Below, one piece after another: positions 1-12,200 of a stretch of DNA of 54,225 bases. Every line of letters begins with the position of its first letter. Position 1 is the first letter of the stretch. Below the pieces are notes generated by a model that was not told where the DNA came from, did not search any database, and saw only the letters and a list, made by a program, of their open reading frames with translations. Made by a program: the position numbers and the translations under genes. This DNA comes from Pelargonium nanum. Taxonomy: Eukaryota; Streptophyta; Magnoliopsida; Geraniales; Geraniaceae. Location: contig JAYMTF010000097.1 in the NCBI GenBank assembly GCA_036897485.1, positions 1-54,225 of the forward strand. The letters are read 5' to 3'.

Positions 1-70
1 AGACAAATTACCTATATCGACTGGATTCGAACCCGCGCATCACGGGCAAACTAACCAGTGCTCTAACAAC
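1..70 (-). repeat. Left copy of 70-bp terminal inverted repeat (tRNA 3' part)
   Basis: The first 70 bases are the exact reverse complement of 54152-54221 near the other end of the window. Read on the minus strand the repeat carries the 3' portion of a tRNA-like sequence: the GAGC end of a D-arm, a CCCG/CGGG hairpin and a T-loop TTCGAAT. The match stops abruptly at base 70, inside the tRNA-like D-loop, so this copy lacks the 5' part seen on the right. Such a pair can be a genuine linear-chromosome terminus, or an inverted repeat where an assembly stopped. Confidence 0.9.
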
Positions 71-2297
71 CAATTAGGAATCAGGAATACCCACTAAAGA
101 CAACTGAATAGAACTCTTGACTATACTCCATAGAATACAAATGCTGAGCTACTTAACGAAACTGACAACTAAAAACCGAGCTATGAAACGCAATTGACTA
201 TACAGGAAAAACTACTTACTTTTGAGCTATACAAGAAATCCGTCTTGTAAAACCTCTACTAGAACTGCTTACTTGACTACTTAAGTACAATTGAAGTAGG
301 TACAAAACACTGAATGTATTCAAGACGAGCTAAATCTATTTCGGGTCTCTTAAGGGCTTTAGCATACATATGAAAGAGAACTGGCCTAGCTCAACCTCCA
401 CTTTCTAATCCACCGAACGCTTACGGTACTCGTATTCTTTACAGAAAACCCCTATCTTCTACCACGCAGGGCAATTGGGGATCAGAACTGAGAGCACCTT
501 TCCACGGAGCTGCCTTGGGAATTAAGAAAAGTGAAAGAAGTCCTAGCTCTAAGTCAAATAAGAAAGATCTAGGTCACATACGAAAGGAAAAAGGTTAGTT
601 ACAGCTCTAAACGAAGGTGAAGAGTCAAATCATTCTATTTATCTTGGATTAGGAATTGAGGAAAGGCAAGATTGATCTTGTAAGTGAGGGAAGCTTGTCT
701 TGAACACGCGAATGGATTGATTAAATAGGAAAGGAGGTGGCATTCGAACCAACACCCGTTCTCACTTTACCGACTGCTTGAACCAGCAAAAAGACTGAAA
801 ATGTACTCTTTACTCACTTTACTACTAAACTTACTACTAATAAGGTTTTTTGTGTCTTTTAAATAGCAATCTTTACATAGTACTTAAGAAACTGCAAGTT
901 CCATTGCAGGGACGTCGTACGACAGACTTGCCCTACTTTATTTGTTCCCCTTTGACTCTACTGAAACTTGATTTATAGGTACGACATTTGAAAAGGAAAA
1001 CCTTGGTGAACATCCCGTTGTATTCTTGATTATTTACACGAAGAGTTCCACTAGAGCTGCTTTGAATGAAGTTTTTGCTTGACATACTAGTTATAAGGAC
1101 TCCAGATAAGCCGAAATAATGTGGGTTCCCCTTAACTTTAAGGAGTTTGTTCAATAAAGTACGATATTTATAAATATATTCTTGGATTTTTGAGTGCTGA
1201 AAGATAGACCCTTTCGTTTTTCTTGTGCGGGTATTGTTGAAAAGCAGTTCCTGCGAGCAGAGTTTTCTTTTTAAAGCTTACGTAAATGAATTTAGTAAAC
1301 TAAAAAGAGGCTATTCCCTTTTTCTTGTAGGTTTCCCATTTTGGATAATGATAATAAGGACTTTTGGGGGTAAAGACCTAGAGCTAAGGAAATTGAGTAA
1401 ATAAGAGAAGTAATGGTTAAGTCTCTGTTCGGTAATGCTTACTTTTTTAGGTACCTCTAAATTGGAAAACTCAAGAATCTCCAGGAATAAATAGGAAAGG
1501 CTTAACCGGAGCATAGTTAAGAGTTGTGTTTCTTAGGGCAGGTAAGTAAAAAGGTCTACAATATAACCCCTAAGTTCTTAGCTAGTTTTCAAGGGGGCGC
1601 TTGCTAAGTTTTGTAAGGCGGGGCAGTTCTATTAAATTAATGTGTATGGTTGCCCTTTCTGGTAAAACTATAAAAGGAAACCAGAGCTTTTGGCTATTAG
1701 ATAAGGTTAGTCAGACAAAGCTTGAGTTAAAGAAAAATGAGAAGAGTTACTATGATACCGGGTTAAACCTTCAATTTAAACTAATTAAAAGCAGGGGGTT
1801 TAGTAAACCCTAACAATTAGGACTATCTCATATCAAAGTCTTAGGATTCTTGTTGTTAGTTCTCTCTTGCAGCAAATAAGTAATAGAAAACCCTAGGTTT
1901 CTCTAACAAAAGAGCTCTATCTCACTCTTAGTTGTAATACCTTGTACTTGATCTTGCTTTCTTAATAGTCTAGTCTTCTTATCGGTCGTCTGTAGCTTTA
2001 ATGTTATAACTGGTCTTATTGCAGCCTGTACTTATAGTAATAGTAGTATTAGTATAGGGTAGTTAAGAGTAATTGTAGTGGTTAAAGGAGTCCATTCATA
2101 CATTAGGATAACAAATATACCTTACTTCTTCCAGCCCTGTCTTTGTATTACCAACCTTTTTGTTACTCTTCTTCATACACCAACTTTCTATATAAGGAAT
2201 TTCCCTTGTTGAAAGAACTCACTCTTGTTACTCAATTCTGATACCGCTGTCAAGAATTTGGTAATAAGCAGCCATATATAATAAAACTAACCTCTTA

Positions 2298-2323
2298 CTT
2301 TTGCTAACCCCGATAAGCAAAAG
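2298..2323. repeat. Perfect 8-bp stem-loop
   Basis: CTTTTGCT at 2298-2305 is exactly complementary to AGCAAAAG at 2316-2323, with a 10-base loop. It stands alone in noncoding sequence and could be a transcript-processing or termination hairpin, but nothing nearby shows which. Confidence 0.5.
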
Positions 2324-2699
2324 CTTTCGTGTTTTTCTTGAACTTTGGTTTATTCTAAATAAAGCTAAAACACGAATATTTTTTGTGATATCTGCAACTC
2401 TTACACTCTAAAAATGAAAAGAATTCCTTTCTTATTAGTCTTCTATAACCCCTTCTTTCTAGCTGTACTTATCTTATTACCTTCCTAAACTTTAAATGGA
2501 CCTTATATAAAATACTGAACAGATAGACCTACTCAAAGAGGAATGAAAGCAATTACTCCAAAAAACGTTCTAGAACTTACTAATACTATAATACTAACTC
2601 CCGTATACCCCTTATCTATTATATTACTAGTTACAATAAGAGATTTATAAGTACAATAAGTCTAGGCTACTATAACTACCATAAGAAGACTCCTATCTA

Positions 2700-2813
2700 G
2701 AAGAATACAGCTAAGACAAGTACAGGTATCAAGAAGAAGGCTCCTCCTATCAAGAGTAAGAAAACCCAGGCTAATAAAACAGATAATACAAAGCTGGTTG
2801 TCCTAACGTAAGG
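2700..2813 (-). repeat. Hydrophobic coding-like segment, minus-strand member of the LLVIP family
   Basis: Read on the minus strand, 38 codons without a stop give a strongly hydrophobic peptide with LLAW, then IGGAFFLIPVLVLAVFF, ending at TAG (2697-2699). The order A-F-F, then I-P-(V/L)-L-V resembles the plus-strand segment at 19.4 kb, and LLAW recurs at about 53.07 kb. Beyond the first TAG, stops appear at the rate expected by chance. I infer a decayed member of a repeated membrane-protein-like sequence and do not recognise the parent protein. Confidence 0.3.
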
Positions 2814-3463
2814 TTAATTATACTAGAATTCTTTTTCCGGAGTACCCATATTATAGATAAAACCCCTTACCTCGATCTATAGGCGGTTAAACTAAAAGCA
2901 TTAAAAAAGCACGTGTCGTCCCAGAAGTTCCGGTTGATTTAGGAGCACTATTACATTAGATATTAGTTTTCCTCCTATTCTCCTATCTGTTTGGCAAGAG
3001 GATTGCCTTGTTTCTTAGTATCTTTTTTGTCTATCTTGTATCTATCGAAGATATCCCAACTTTGATCTTAGTAAGACCGTATTAGCTCAAATAAAAAGGA
3101 AAGAGTTTCCATTTGTAAAGTATTCTACCATCTAAGACTACCTATTTATATGAATTTCTTGCACTAATTTTATTAGGGGTACGCCACCTAAGTAGTATAA
3201 GAAAACTGATATTAAGAGTTCATAAGCAAGCATCCTAGTAATTCAAATTCGTACTCAACTTGCTCTTATAACTATAAAAATTACTTGATTATTAACGTTC
3301 GCCCTTATTCGAGAAAAAACAGCTAGTCCACTCTAACCTATAACCTTCCAGAGTTTTTTCTTTCTGAACATTATTAGTGAAAAAAAAATGTATAGGAGAG
3401 GAAAAAAGGCTAATGGACACTCTATTTATTAAATCAGTGAATTCCTCCTAAGCCACGGGGGAT

Positions 3464-3473
3464 ACTTCGGGAG
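3464..3473 (+). rRNA. LSU rRNA-like motif (E. coli about 1670 region)
   Basis: ACTTCGGGAG is the conserved sequence of the LSU 'GTAACTTCGGGAGAAGG' site, preceded here by GGGGGAT instead of CCCCGTA. Ten matching bases are expected about 0.03 times by chance in both strands at this composition. No flanking LSU sequence is evident, so this is at most a small fragment. Confidence 0.25.
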
Positions 3474-4104
3474 TCCATTATAGAAGCTTTTCTGTTTTAA
3501 TAATAAATTTTACAAATACCATAAATAGACTGAATGAATGAGGTAGCATAGCTCAAATAAGTTTGCCTTACTTATGTCCTTACTATAGCTACTCTTAAGC
3601 AAACCTTGAGGAAGAACCCCAGCAATAAGTAGAAGATACCTTACCTCTATTCAAGCCGAGTAATTCGTACTTTACAAAGATAGACTTTTAAAGTAAGTCT
3701 AGTGCTTAAGCACTACAAGCTCCTTATAAAAAGCCCTAGTTAAGGTAACCTACTTGAGTCAAATTTCTTTAGATTATACCATATTTTACAAAAGTATCTT
3801 AGTAAATGAAACAAAGCTGCACTACGGGGGGTGCAGGGAAGGGGAAAGTAGTACAAATAGAAAGCAAATACATCTAAGGAAAGCCTTTTTAAGAGGAAGT
3901 ACTCCTTTTTTAATGTGTAATTAAGCTGTATTTTTAACAAGTAAGACATTAACAACACTTTTTGTTAAGGGTTTTGGAGGTTTGTACGGTAATCATTAAA
4001 GTAGTAAATCAGTTTTGGGGCAAAAGCTGGCATTTTAATCGCTTAGATATATAAGTCTTTATTTGATTGCTGACAGGACATTTTGACAATAAGAGATACC
4101 TATT

Positions 4105-4196
4105 GGAGGAATGGCTGAGTGGTTTTAAGCATTGGTTTGCTAAATCAACATACGGGGGGCAACCTTGTATCATGGGTTCAAATCCCATTTCCTCCG
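4105..4196 (+). tRNA. trnS-GCU: tRNA-Ser (GCU)
   Basis: This is a complete class II tRNA. The acceptor stem is GGAGGAA/TTCCTCC with discriminator G. The D-arm begins GCTGAGTGG, and the anticodon arm TTGGT/ATCAA carries loop TTGCTAA with anticodon GCT. A long serine-type variable arm is closed by ATAC/GTAT, and the T-arm is ATGGG-TTCAAAT-CCCAT. The anticodon arm, variable-arm flanks and T-arm are close to plant mitochondrial and alphaproteobacterial tRNA-Ser(GCU), which is the main reason for calling this DNA mitochondrial. No CCA is encoded. No neighbouring gene is recognisable; the 70-80-codon frames overlapping it on both strands are shadows. Confidence 0.93.
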
Positions 4197-5510
4197 CACA
4201 AATCACAAAAATGTACCCCATGGTTCTTATTAAGTTTTGTATTTTCTTATCTTTAGTTGTAAGAGTAATATTTAATATTAGAAGTACTTTTCATGATATC
4301 ACTATATAAGAATTTATTTAACAACAATGGCAGAAATCTCTCAATTAGAACAACTAGTAAATGCTAGGCTGGCTTTAGATGGATAAATTTGCTATAAAAC
4401 TTTATTATAAGTTACAGATTCTACTATGAGGGCATTAGTCAGAAAAAGACCTTATTATATTTATGTATGTTACTTCCTTTTTAATTACCTAGAAATGGAA
4501 CCCATTCTTGGATGCCTATTATGGGGAGGTCAGGCTTGCTTGTCTTAATAAAGTAGTCTGCTTGAAATCTTTCGTTCCTCTATCTCTATTCTAAGTTACT
4601 ATAAAGAGTTTTTTATACAAATTATACCTAAGATTCTCTATACTATTCAATTTCAGAATAGGAAGCCTCAAGTTCAATAGGAAAGGAAGCGTATAAAGAC
4701 ACAAAATATTATAAAAGCTCTTTCGAACAGGTTTCTTTTAGACTCTCTATTATTGGAATGGCTAAGTCCTAATTCCTTAATTAAAAGGGCCTGAGAGTTC
4801 TTCGATCGAAAAAAGTGCAGAAATTAACACGGGTTTATTAGTATCAAAAACCCTTCTGTCTAGTAGGAAATCTTTAAAAAATACAGCTTCTTGCGGGCAC
4901 TTACTGCTTTATATTAGATGACTTTACCTTTTTTTCTGGTGCCGGCTCATATATAAAGGCTTTTGCAATTAGAAATCCAAGTAAAACTTTATTGTACAAT
5001 ATACATTTACAAGATCTATAGGAAAATGCTGCTTAACCCTAGTTAAACCCTTTATTTACTTATTCCCGACCCTACAGAAAGCTCCAAAAAACTGTTGGGA
5101 TTCCACCTTCCTATACCTAAAAAATTTTAATATACAATATTATTATTTGGAATTACTAGCTTCTTTGGAACTACAGTTAACAATATTTAACAGCTAGGGA
5201 TATTTGATTTTTAGGATTTTTTCCTTATATATGGCGAGTCAGTATTAGAGTTTTGAGAGTATCCTCAATAGTACTCTATCTTTTTAATCCGTTTCGAGAA
5301 GGTTTTATGCTTTTAGCAATTCCTAGGTTAAGTAAAGTTTGTCTGTTTTTACGGGAAGAACGCTATATTTTAATGATACTGACAAGTTAGGATTCCTGCC
5401 TTAATCACCCTTCATGAAAGTTTCCCCTTTAATTTAAGAAAGAGCTATTTCCTCTTTTCTTCCTACAAAAATAACATAGTAAGGGCCCAGCCCCATTTTT
5501 ATTCATTCTA

Positions 5511-5720
5511 ATGGAATCGGCCCCTTATTTCTGTAAGTGGTTGAGACTCGAGAGAGTTGCTAAGCAGGAGTCATTTAAACATTCTATTCTAGATTTATCC
5601 TTTTTACCAGATAACCTTTGGTCAAAGCCTTTTATAAGGGTTCCTCCTATCTTTAAGAGGGGCGTCTATAATAATTTTCTCAAGTGCCTAATTAAAGTTA
5701 AAGGTTTAGGTTTTCTCTAA
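5511..5720 (+). pseudogene. Weak cytochrome b-like relic
   Basis: An open frame of 69 codons from an ATG. It shows landmarks of mitochondrial cytochrome b in the right order and at nearly the right spacing: PYF with a nearby K at residues 5-9, VA at 16-17, PDN at 33-35, P at 40, PP at 45-46, Y at 53, and a final KGLG where the family has K-L-G-G. In cytochrome b these belong to the loop before the PDN site and the PEWYFLPFYAILR region. The key PEW is absent, and the intervening stretch is charged rather than membrane-spanning, so no working protein is possible. The match rests on scattered residues and may be coincidence. Confidence 0.2.
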
Positions 5721-5829
5721 CAGATATTAGGAAATATTTCTTCATTTCTACTCCTAGAGTCCCTTGTTAAATTAGTGACATAAATTTAAAGGATAGATTA
5801 TAAGAATAAAGTTAACACTATTGAGTTTG

Positions 5830-5910
5830 AACCACCAACTTGTTTACAAAAAGCTTGCCCAAAGGAATACCCCCTTAGTGAAGGGACCTACCAACTAAGT
5901 TAGGAGGTGC
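5830..5910 (-). pseudogene. tRNA relic
   Basis: On the minus strand a D-arm-like TTAGTTGGTAGG is followed by a perfect short stem CCCTT/AAGGG. After an over-long spacer comes a T-arm-like GGTGGTTCAAAC. No acceptor stem can be formed and the variable region is far too long, so this is a tRNA-derived remnant at best. Confidence 0.2.
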
Positions 5911-6232
5911 TTTTTAAAGTGCATCTCTTGTGTTGGAGAACTGAAGTCAACCTTATTATCTAGCACCAAAAAAGCAAAAATGTTAATTTAGGATAAATCG
6001 GATAAAGAAAAGAGATAAGTTTCTATATCTGGCAAGCAGAAGTTTACAATATAATTAGCAAGAGAAGCTAGTTTTCTAAAGAGTCCTCTTTTATATTCAT
6101 ATAGTATATTATATTATAGGGTATATAAAATACTAAGAATTTCTGAACCTTTTTTGTAAACCTGGCTTTTAGGGTTTCGGTAAATTCCTAAAAAGAGTAA
6201 AAAACTAAGTAAAAAGGTATTAGTAGTGGGTT

Positions 6233-6298
6233 TTATACTTAATACTCAATTAGGTAAGTGCGGCCTTAGCTGCCTTTTGGTTCAAGATCCTAGTATAA
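6233..6298 (+). pseudogene. Shortened tRNA-like sequence with intact acceptor stem
   Basis: TTATACT (6233-6239) and AGTATAA (6292-6298) form a perfect 7-bp acceptor stem. Between them are TA at tRNA positions 8-9 and a D-arm TACT/AGTG whose loop contains TTAGGTA. The anticodon arm has only three sure pairs and loop CTTAGCT (anticodon TAG). The T-region GGTTCAAGATCC has only a two-pair stem. At 66 bases it is about 7 short of a normal tRNA. The folded acceptor and D-arms argue against pure chance, and the collapsed T-arm argues against function unless the organelle tolerates truncated tRNAs. Confidence 0.3.
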
Positions 6299-9278
6299 TA
6301 AAAGGGTCCTCGTAAGAAGTTCTTTCTTACTTAATTCTATAGTCATGCTACTACAATTCAGCTATCATTAAAAAAACGAGTTCACAATGCTCTCACTAGG
6401 AACTAAACATCTATTTTTGATTATCCCAAATATCTCAATGTACCTTGTTGTAAAACCCTTAAGAATTGCACGTAATTGGGAATCAACTGAAAAAGAACCA
6501 AACACAGTATGTAAAAATAATAGAGAAAGGGTTTACTTATCGGCCTTACACTTAGGATAACTGAGTAATTAAAAAGTGAGATAGGTGTAGCAGGACTTTA
6601 AGTTGATAGAAATTAATATAATGTGCCTGCCCTTAAAGCAAAGTTGGGATAGCTGTTACAAGGGTATACCTCTTCCTGGTTCGTAGGATTACACTATATA
6701 TAAATAGATTTTGTTCTACTGTTAAGAAGTTGCACTCCTTTACTAGAATATAGCAAAAACATTATGAGAGTTTCTCTGTTTCGATTATAGATAGTAAAAT
6801 TTATAGTACTGAGATTGTGCTACACTTGCAAAGCCCCTAATATGGGACAAAATTCTGTATGTAAGAGAACTAAGACCTTGCTTTTTAATAGAAGGACTTT
6901 GTCAAGATGAGACATTCCCTGTTTTGCGATCTTGTAGTATAACACAATTAAAGTTACACTTTTGATCCTCTATATAGTTATTCTAGAGATTCCTGGATAA
7001 AGAAGACCCCCTAATTCTAATTCTTATAAGGATGCTGTTATAACTCACTCACTGCCTAAGAGGTGTTAATCTTTGACATTCTTCCTCCTGAATTAAGTTT
7101 TTGAATATTTAGTTGTACAACTGCCCACAACACTTACAAAGTCTCACGCGATTTAAGAGTGCTAGCTAGTATTAGTTACCAAATTGTCGATATATTGGTA
7201 TAATACAGTATAAAAAACTCATAAGATTCACCTTACTTAATAGGGGGAGAGTCCTATATAATAGAATAAAATCTCGTTTAGAAGTTAGTTGTTTATTAGA
7301 GCGCTCATTAAGTATCTCGATAAAGAGGAGTCTATTCATTTCCTGTAATTACACAATATGAAGTAAGTTATACCACCAGAATTTTTATTATTTCTCATAA
7401 ATAGAAATGGAGTACTGACCGAGCTAGATTTTATACTAAGTATTGGGTTCAACTAAAGGGATCTTTGAGAGCTCGTCTTCTTTAGATGTGGAGTTCTTTG
7501 TATTCAAGGTGGGGTTCTATCACAAATTACAGGAAATACCCATTCATTATAAGACTCCCTTAATATATACTAGATAAATTTAAGGTTGAACACTAAAAAA
7601 TAGGAATACGACGTATAAGTAATGATAAAAGTTACAATAGGGCTTTTGACTTTTTAGAGGCATTGGCGAAGAAGTGACTAATCTACTAGAAGGAAGTATT
7701 CTTTTATTACCAGGACCGGGCAGGCATTTAAGTCATCACCAACTATTATACCAAAACCCATTAATAAGAAAACTTTAGACCTTGTATTTTTAGTGGATCC
7801 AAAATAAATTATCCAGAAAGGAAACATTGCTAAAACTAGAATTCTATCTTTTTAATTTTAGACATGTTACATTACTCTACATAAGTATGAAAATGAATTA
7901 ATAAAAAGTAAGCCTCTTTTAAAACAAAGAAAACAAAGCAGCAAAAGGCAAATAACCTAAAAGGAGCCTTGGATTCTCTTTACTACTACTTCTAAGAAAC
8001 TACTTTTTACTAAAGACTTACAAATAATTATCTATTTGCTTCAGAGTTAGTTTACTAAGTACCTATCCTCTAGGAATCCCTCAATTAATAATAATTAGTA
8101 CATTAGCAACAAGAGCTGCACTTAAACAAAGAAGTCTTACGGCTTGGGCTCTCTGCCTTACTTAGGAGCTACTAAATTTATACTTCTACTTTAAAGAAAG
8201 TACATTGAAATGTTCTTTACTAACCGAGGGATTCTGATTAAAGATGGAGATACCTCCTGTTGTTGGTACAGCTCCGATAATTTGTCTTTAGTAATGTACG
8301 CACCAAATTGGCCTTAAAATAGGTTTTTAATTATATCCTAGATACAGCAGAAAAGAGTCGCATTAGTAAGAAATATTCCAGCTCTCGGTATATATTAACA
8401 AGGGAGTTACCGCCTGTAGTAGAGTAATTGAGTTACTTTATACTTTATATTTATAAATGGAGCTGGTGGGACTTTAAATAAAGAGAAACTTATTTTAGGT
8501 CTCACACTTGAAGCAATTTAGAGTTGAAGTAGCTCGGGCTATATTACGCTTTTTTAGTAAAGAGTTTCTTTAGCTCGAATTAAAAAAAAGATACCGTTAG
8601 GAGAGATACTCAATTGGGACAAATTGCTTAAGGAATCCTGTGCACTTTCATCATGTTACTTGGTTGGCAGCTCTAGGGGCACTAGACTAGAATGAATACA
8701 GTATATTTATAAAAATATGTTAGTGAAACCCTAAACTGATAGTATAAAAACAAATTTTATTTAACGTAACACCAAAAGTTGTGTTTCTTTTAACCAAGAG
8801 GCCCTTACTCTTATTATAACTTATACCACTAAAGCTCAACACGAAAAGAGAGCGTTGTAAAGAATTCAATAAGCTTTGCTTCGAATATATCCTAATACGG
8901 TTTACCCCAAGCTAGCTATTGAATATATTGTTCCCTATCTGGAGGCAATCCCTTTTGTAGTTTATATAACTTTCCTGCATTTCCTCTGTTAGACTTAACA
9001 CTTTAAAAGGCATCCAAGAGCTCGGTTGCCAAGAGACTGTAATCTGATATACAAAGATCTACTAATAGCTTTCTGAAAAGTACAGAGGAATACGTGAATA
9101 TCTGCGTAAATGGGAGCTCTCTTATAATAAAGTATGATAACAAATAAATTGGGAAAAGGAGTCTATTTATTTTTCATTTAACAGGTTCTCAGGGTCCTCC
9201 TAAGGTCTTTTTTGTACATTTGACTAGATTTCCTGATTCAGCCTGAACTTTAAAACTAAGCTAAGGCCCCAAAAAGCC

Positions 9279-9297
9279 AAACTCAAAGACTTGACTG
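9279..9297 (+). rRNA. SSU rRNA-like motif (E. coli about 910 region)
   Basis: AAACTCAAAG, then A, TTGAC and G follow the universal SSU site AAACTCAAAGGAATTGACGG with one deleted and two changed bases. The sequence beyond (TGCGTGTGTCC) no longer follows SSU closely. Ten exact bases plus TTGAC in register are unlikely by chance, so I infer a displaced SSU fragment. Confidence 0.35.
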
Positions 9298-12200
9298 CGT
9301 GTGTCCTATTAAAAAACTCCTTTATAAAATATAAAAAGTATTGCACATGCGTTCTTTTTACACCTTAAAAAACACGTATCTCGAGCCAGTTCACAGAGCT
9401 GCTTTTATTACTACTCGGTATACTAAAAAGGTTTCACAAGCATTGATACAAATAAAGGATTTCGTTTACCTATTTCAGCTGACCCCTTAAGTGCTTTAAG
9501 CCACACACAGGCTTTAATATTATATCAATAACTTGTCAAGTGTAAAGTATAATTGAGGCATAGGATCCCCGTGAGAAAGAAGAGTATCCTAGTTTCATGC
9601 TTGTACACTGCTTTTCGATCTCTCTAATATAAAATAAAAGATGGGACAAAAAAAGTACACCAATATATGTAGGGTCGGTTATCGAGATTTCTTACTTAAC
9701 ACGCTGCCTTTGCTGAATAGAGCTTTGAATCTACGCAGTATCCAGGTGATATGAATAAACTTTTGTAGACATGAAAACATTTAGAGACACGGCTCCTTTA
9801 ATTCTATAATTTTATAGCAGATATTACTCCATTGGCTTGTTAAATTATCTATAATTTGTATACATATATCAATCAAGTACAAAAAGTTTGCTTTATTGGT
9901 GTCTCGCGGGCCTCTTTATTATAAAAGTCCCCAATTAATAAGAGTTGTTTTATCCCGGTTTAGTATGCATCTGTCCATAACACTATGATAGGATACCCTA
10001 GAAGTAGCAATTGAAGGTATAAAAAGGTAAATAAGTCATGATAATAGCAATTTCTCTTATAAAGAAAAGCCAGAACATAAGAGGGATAGACACCCAAATC
10101 TTAGTCCTACGGGTCCCCGTTTCGTAAATTTATCAAGGAAGTTTGTTTTTCTTATATTATAGATGTTATGTTACTAATTCTTAAGGTATATATTCTTAGC
10201 GAAGTAGTATAGGAATACTGTGCATGTTGTGTGAGTCCGACTCAAGGACTTCCTTTTAGGGAATGGAAATGTCTAGGACCCTTGCTTGCAGAACCCGTTT
10301 TTTGTGATCTTATCCAGGCCGCAAAGTACAGTTGAATTGAGAAGCTTTCCATTCTATGAATTTGCAAGGAGTTGCTTCACAGCTCTCAGAAATTGAAAAT
10401 TTACTATTACTTTTTTGCCTAAGAAAATCAGCTATCCCCTAGTATATTAGGGGGACACTCTCTCAGTTGGAATTATGTAAGGACGCTTTAGACTTACTAT
10501 TGGTTTTTTATATCTCCTCATCCCCGACTTACCATAGAGAAATCAGGAGTCGAAGCTATGAGAAAGGGGTTCTGTAAATGTACAATGACATTTGGACTTT
10601 CTGAGACAATCCTTCAAAAAAAGTGTAAGAACTTTATTTTTTTTTCAAGCTTCTCTTTGCAGAGATACTTACAAGCAAAGTCCCTTACAAAACTAAAGTT
10701 TAAAGAAACTTACTAGACCTGCGCTGTACTATTTTCTAGGATGAAATTCCTGGCTCTTACTAGGATTATGTCTTAAATTTTTGTTGAATTAATTTCATAA
10801 AAAGCGAGCTCCCCTAACGGGGTTAGCAAGGGGCTTTTGGTAGTAGCATTGACCCCAGATTTATATTCTTCGTATTATTTAAATCAGTTTATTCTTGTTT
10901 ATAGCTTTTATGTTTCTTTATTCTATCCAGCCGGTTAATAAAGGACTGCCCTTTCAAGTTAGGTATTTTTTTTAATGATACACTCGCTATAGAATCTTTT
11001 TTTAATATAGGCAGGTACTAGCTTAATCTGTCTTTTTCAAGAGTCTTGGGATTCCCCTAACAAAACAAAAAGGGATTTCGTTCCTATAATAAATCATCTA
11101 AAATAAAAAAGTCCTACTTAAACAAAATCTTTTAGAACTTAATTAGGATATTGCAGATATACTAGTATTGTTAACATATTAGCATAGAAAATATTCCTTT
11201 CATTTTTTGTGTATACCTGGCTGTATCTGTAAATTAACCTTAAATAGAAATAACTACTTTTCTAATTAAAGCGACGAGGTTCTCTGCTTTTAGGGGTTTC
11301 TCAGAACTGCTTTATTATATATGTATATTAGCATTCCATTCGGCTGTAAATATGTAAGGACCTTCCGTAAAGGGCCTAAGGTCTTGTTGGTCGAAAATTC
11401 AGGGTTGATTTACTACTTGTGAAAGCTCCTATCAATTGGGAAAAGTAACAAAGTAACATATCATTAGTTAGTTTGAACCAAGAATTGAAAGTGAATTTTG
11501 GATGCATTATAGTAGGATTCCGAATACAAGTGTTAAAGAAAATTAAGATACGCTTTTTTTAATCCTTAGCTTTTTAGTGTGGATATAAAAAGCACAGATT
11601 TCAGTGAGTTTAAATAAGATCTTTACTTTATTAATAAAATATATTTTTAAGCTTCCAAAGTCTCAGTCAACTCGGAGCTACTCGCTTAATCGAACCTTTT
11701 ACCTATGATAAAGCCATAATTGAGGCTACTTTCCACTCTTTTTCTTACGAACCAAATGCTACTACCTGCCATAACAAAAAGCTAAATCATGATAAGCCCT
11801 CCATCATAACAAGGATGAGTTTCCCTAGAACCCTGTAAGCGGACGCCCCTATTTAAGACATGTGCAGTATAAGGCAGCTGTACTTTGAAGTCTGATATGG
11901 AATGGATTCTAAGCTTATTTTTTCTAAGACTTTCTGGCCCAAGGAATCCATTTAATCAAATTTATTAGAACCCCTTGGCTTTTTGGTAGGATATTCGGTT
12001 TAGGAAAACTCGTATAAAGAGTGAGCTCTCTTTCAACTGAGTTATAAGGGCCTCAGTAATATAGAGTATTTTTCTACATAAGCATAAGTTACAAAGATTC
12101 CCAAATTTTATTTTTTAAGTAATACGAAGTATTCCTTTCAATAAAGAATTAATTAAAAAACTAGCTTTATAACGGAAACCCGTCAGCCAAACTAGAAATA

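Larger units (their letters stand above)
71..4104. other. Gene-free stretch, left end
   Basis: No supportable gene lies here. Open frames at 933-1154 (-), 1311-1514 (-), 1601-1813 (+) and 3740-3958 (-) are 67-73 codons long, have no recognisable motif and look like chance. A degenerate T-arm on the minus strand at 737-753 may be a tRNA remnant. The stretch also contains a stem-loop at 2298-2323, a hydrophobic coding-like repeat at 2700-2813 and an LSU rRNA-like decamer at 3464-3473, listed separately. Confidence 0.6.

Noticed and set aside
2303-2813. Alternative genetic code (TAG/TAA as sense) hiding long genes
   Set aside because: When hydrophobic frames such as this one are followed past their first stop, TAG and TAA occur at about the chance rate (roughly 14 in 167 codons). 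They therefore do not behave like reassigned codons in a real gene.
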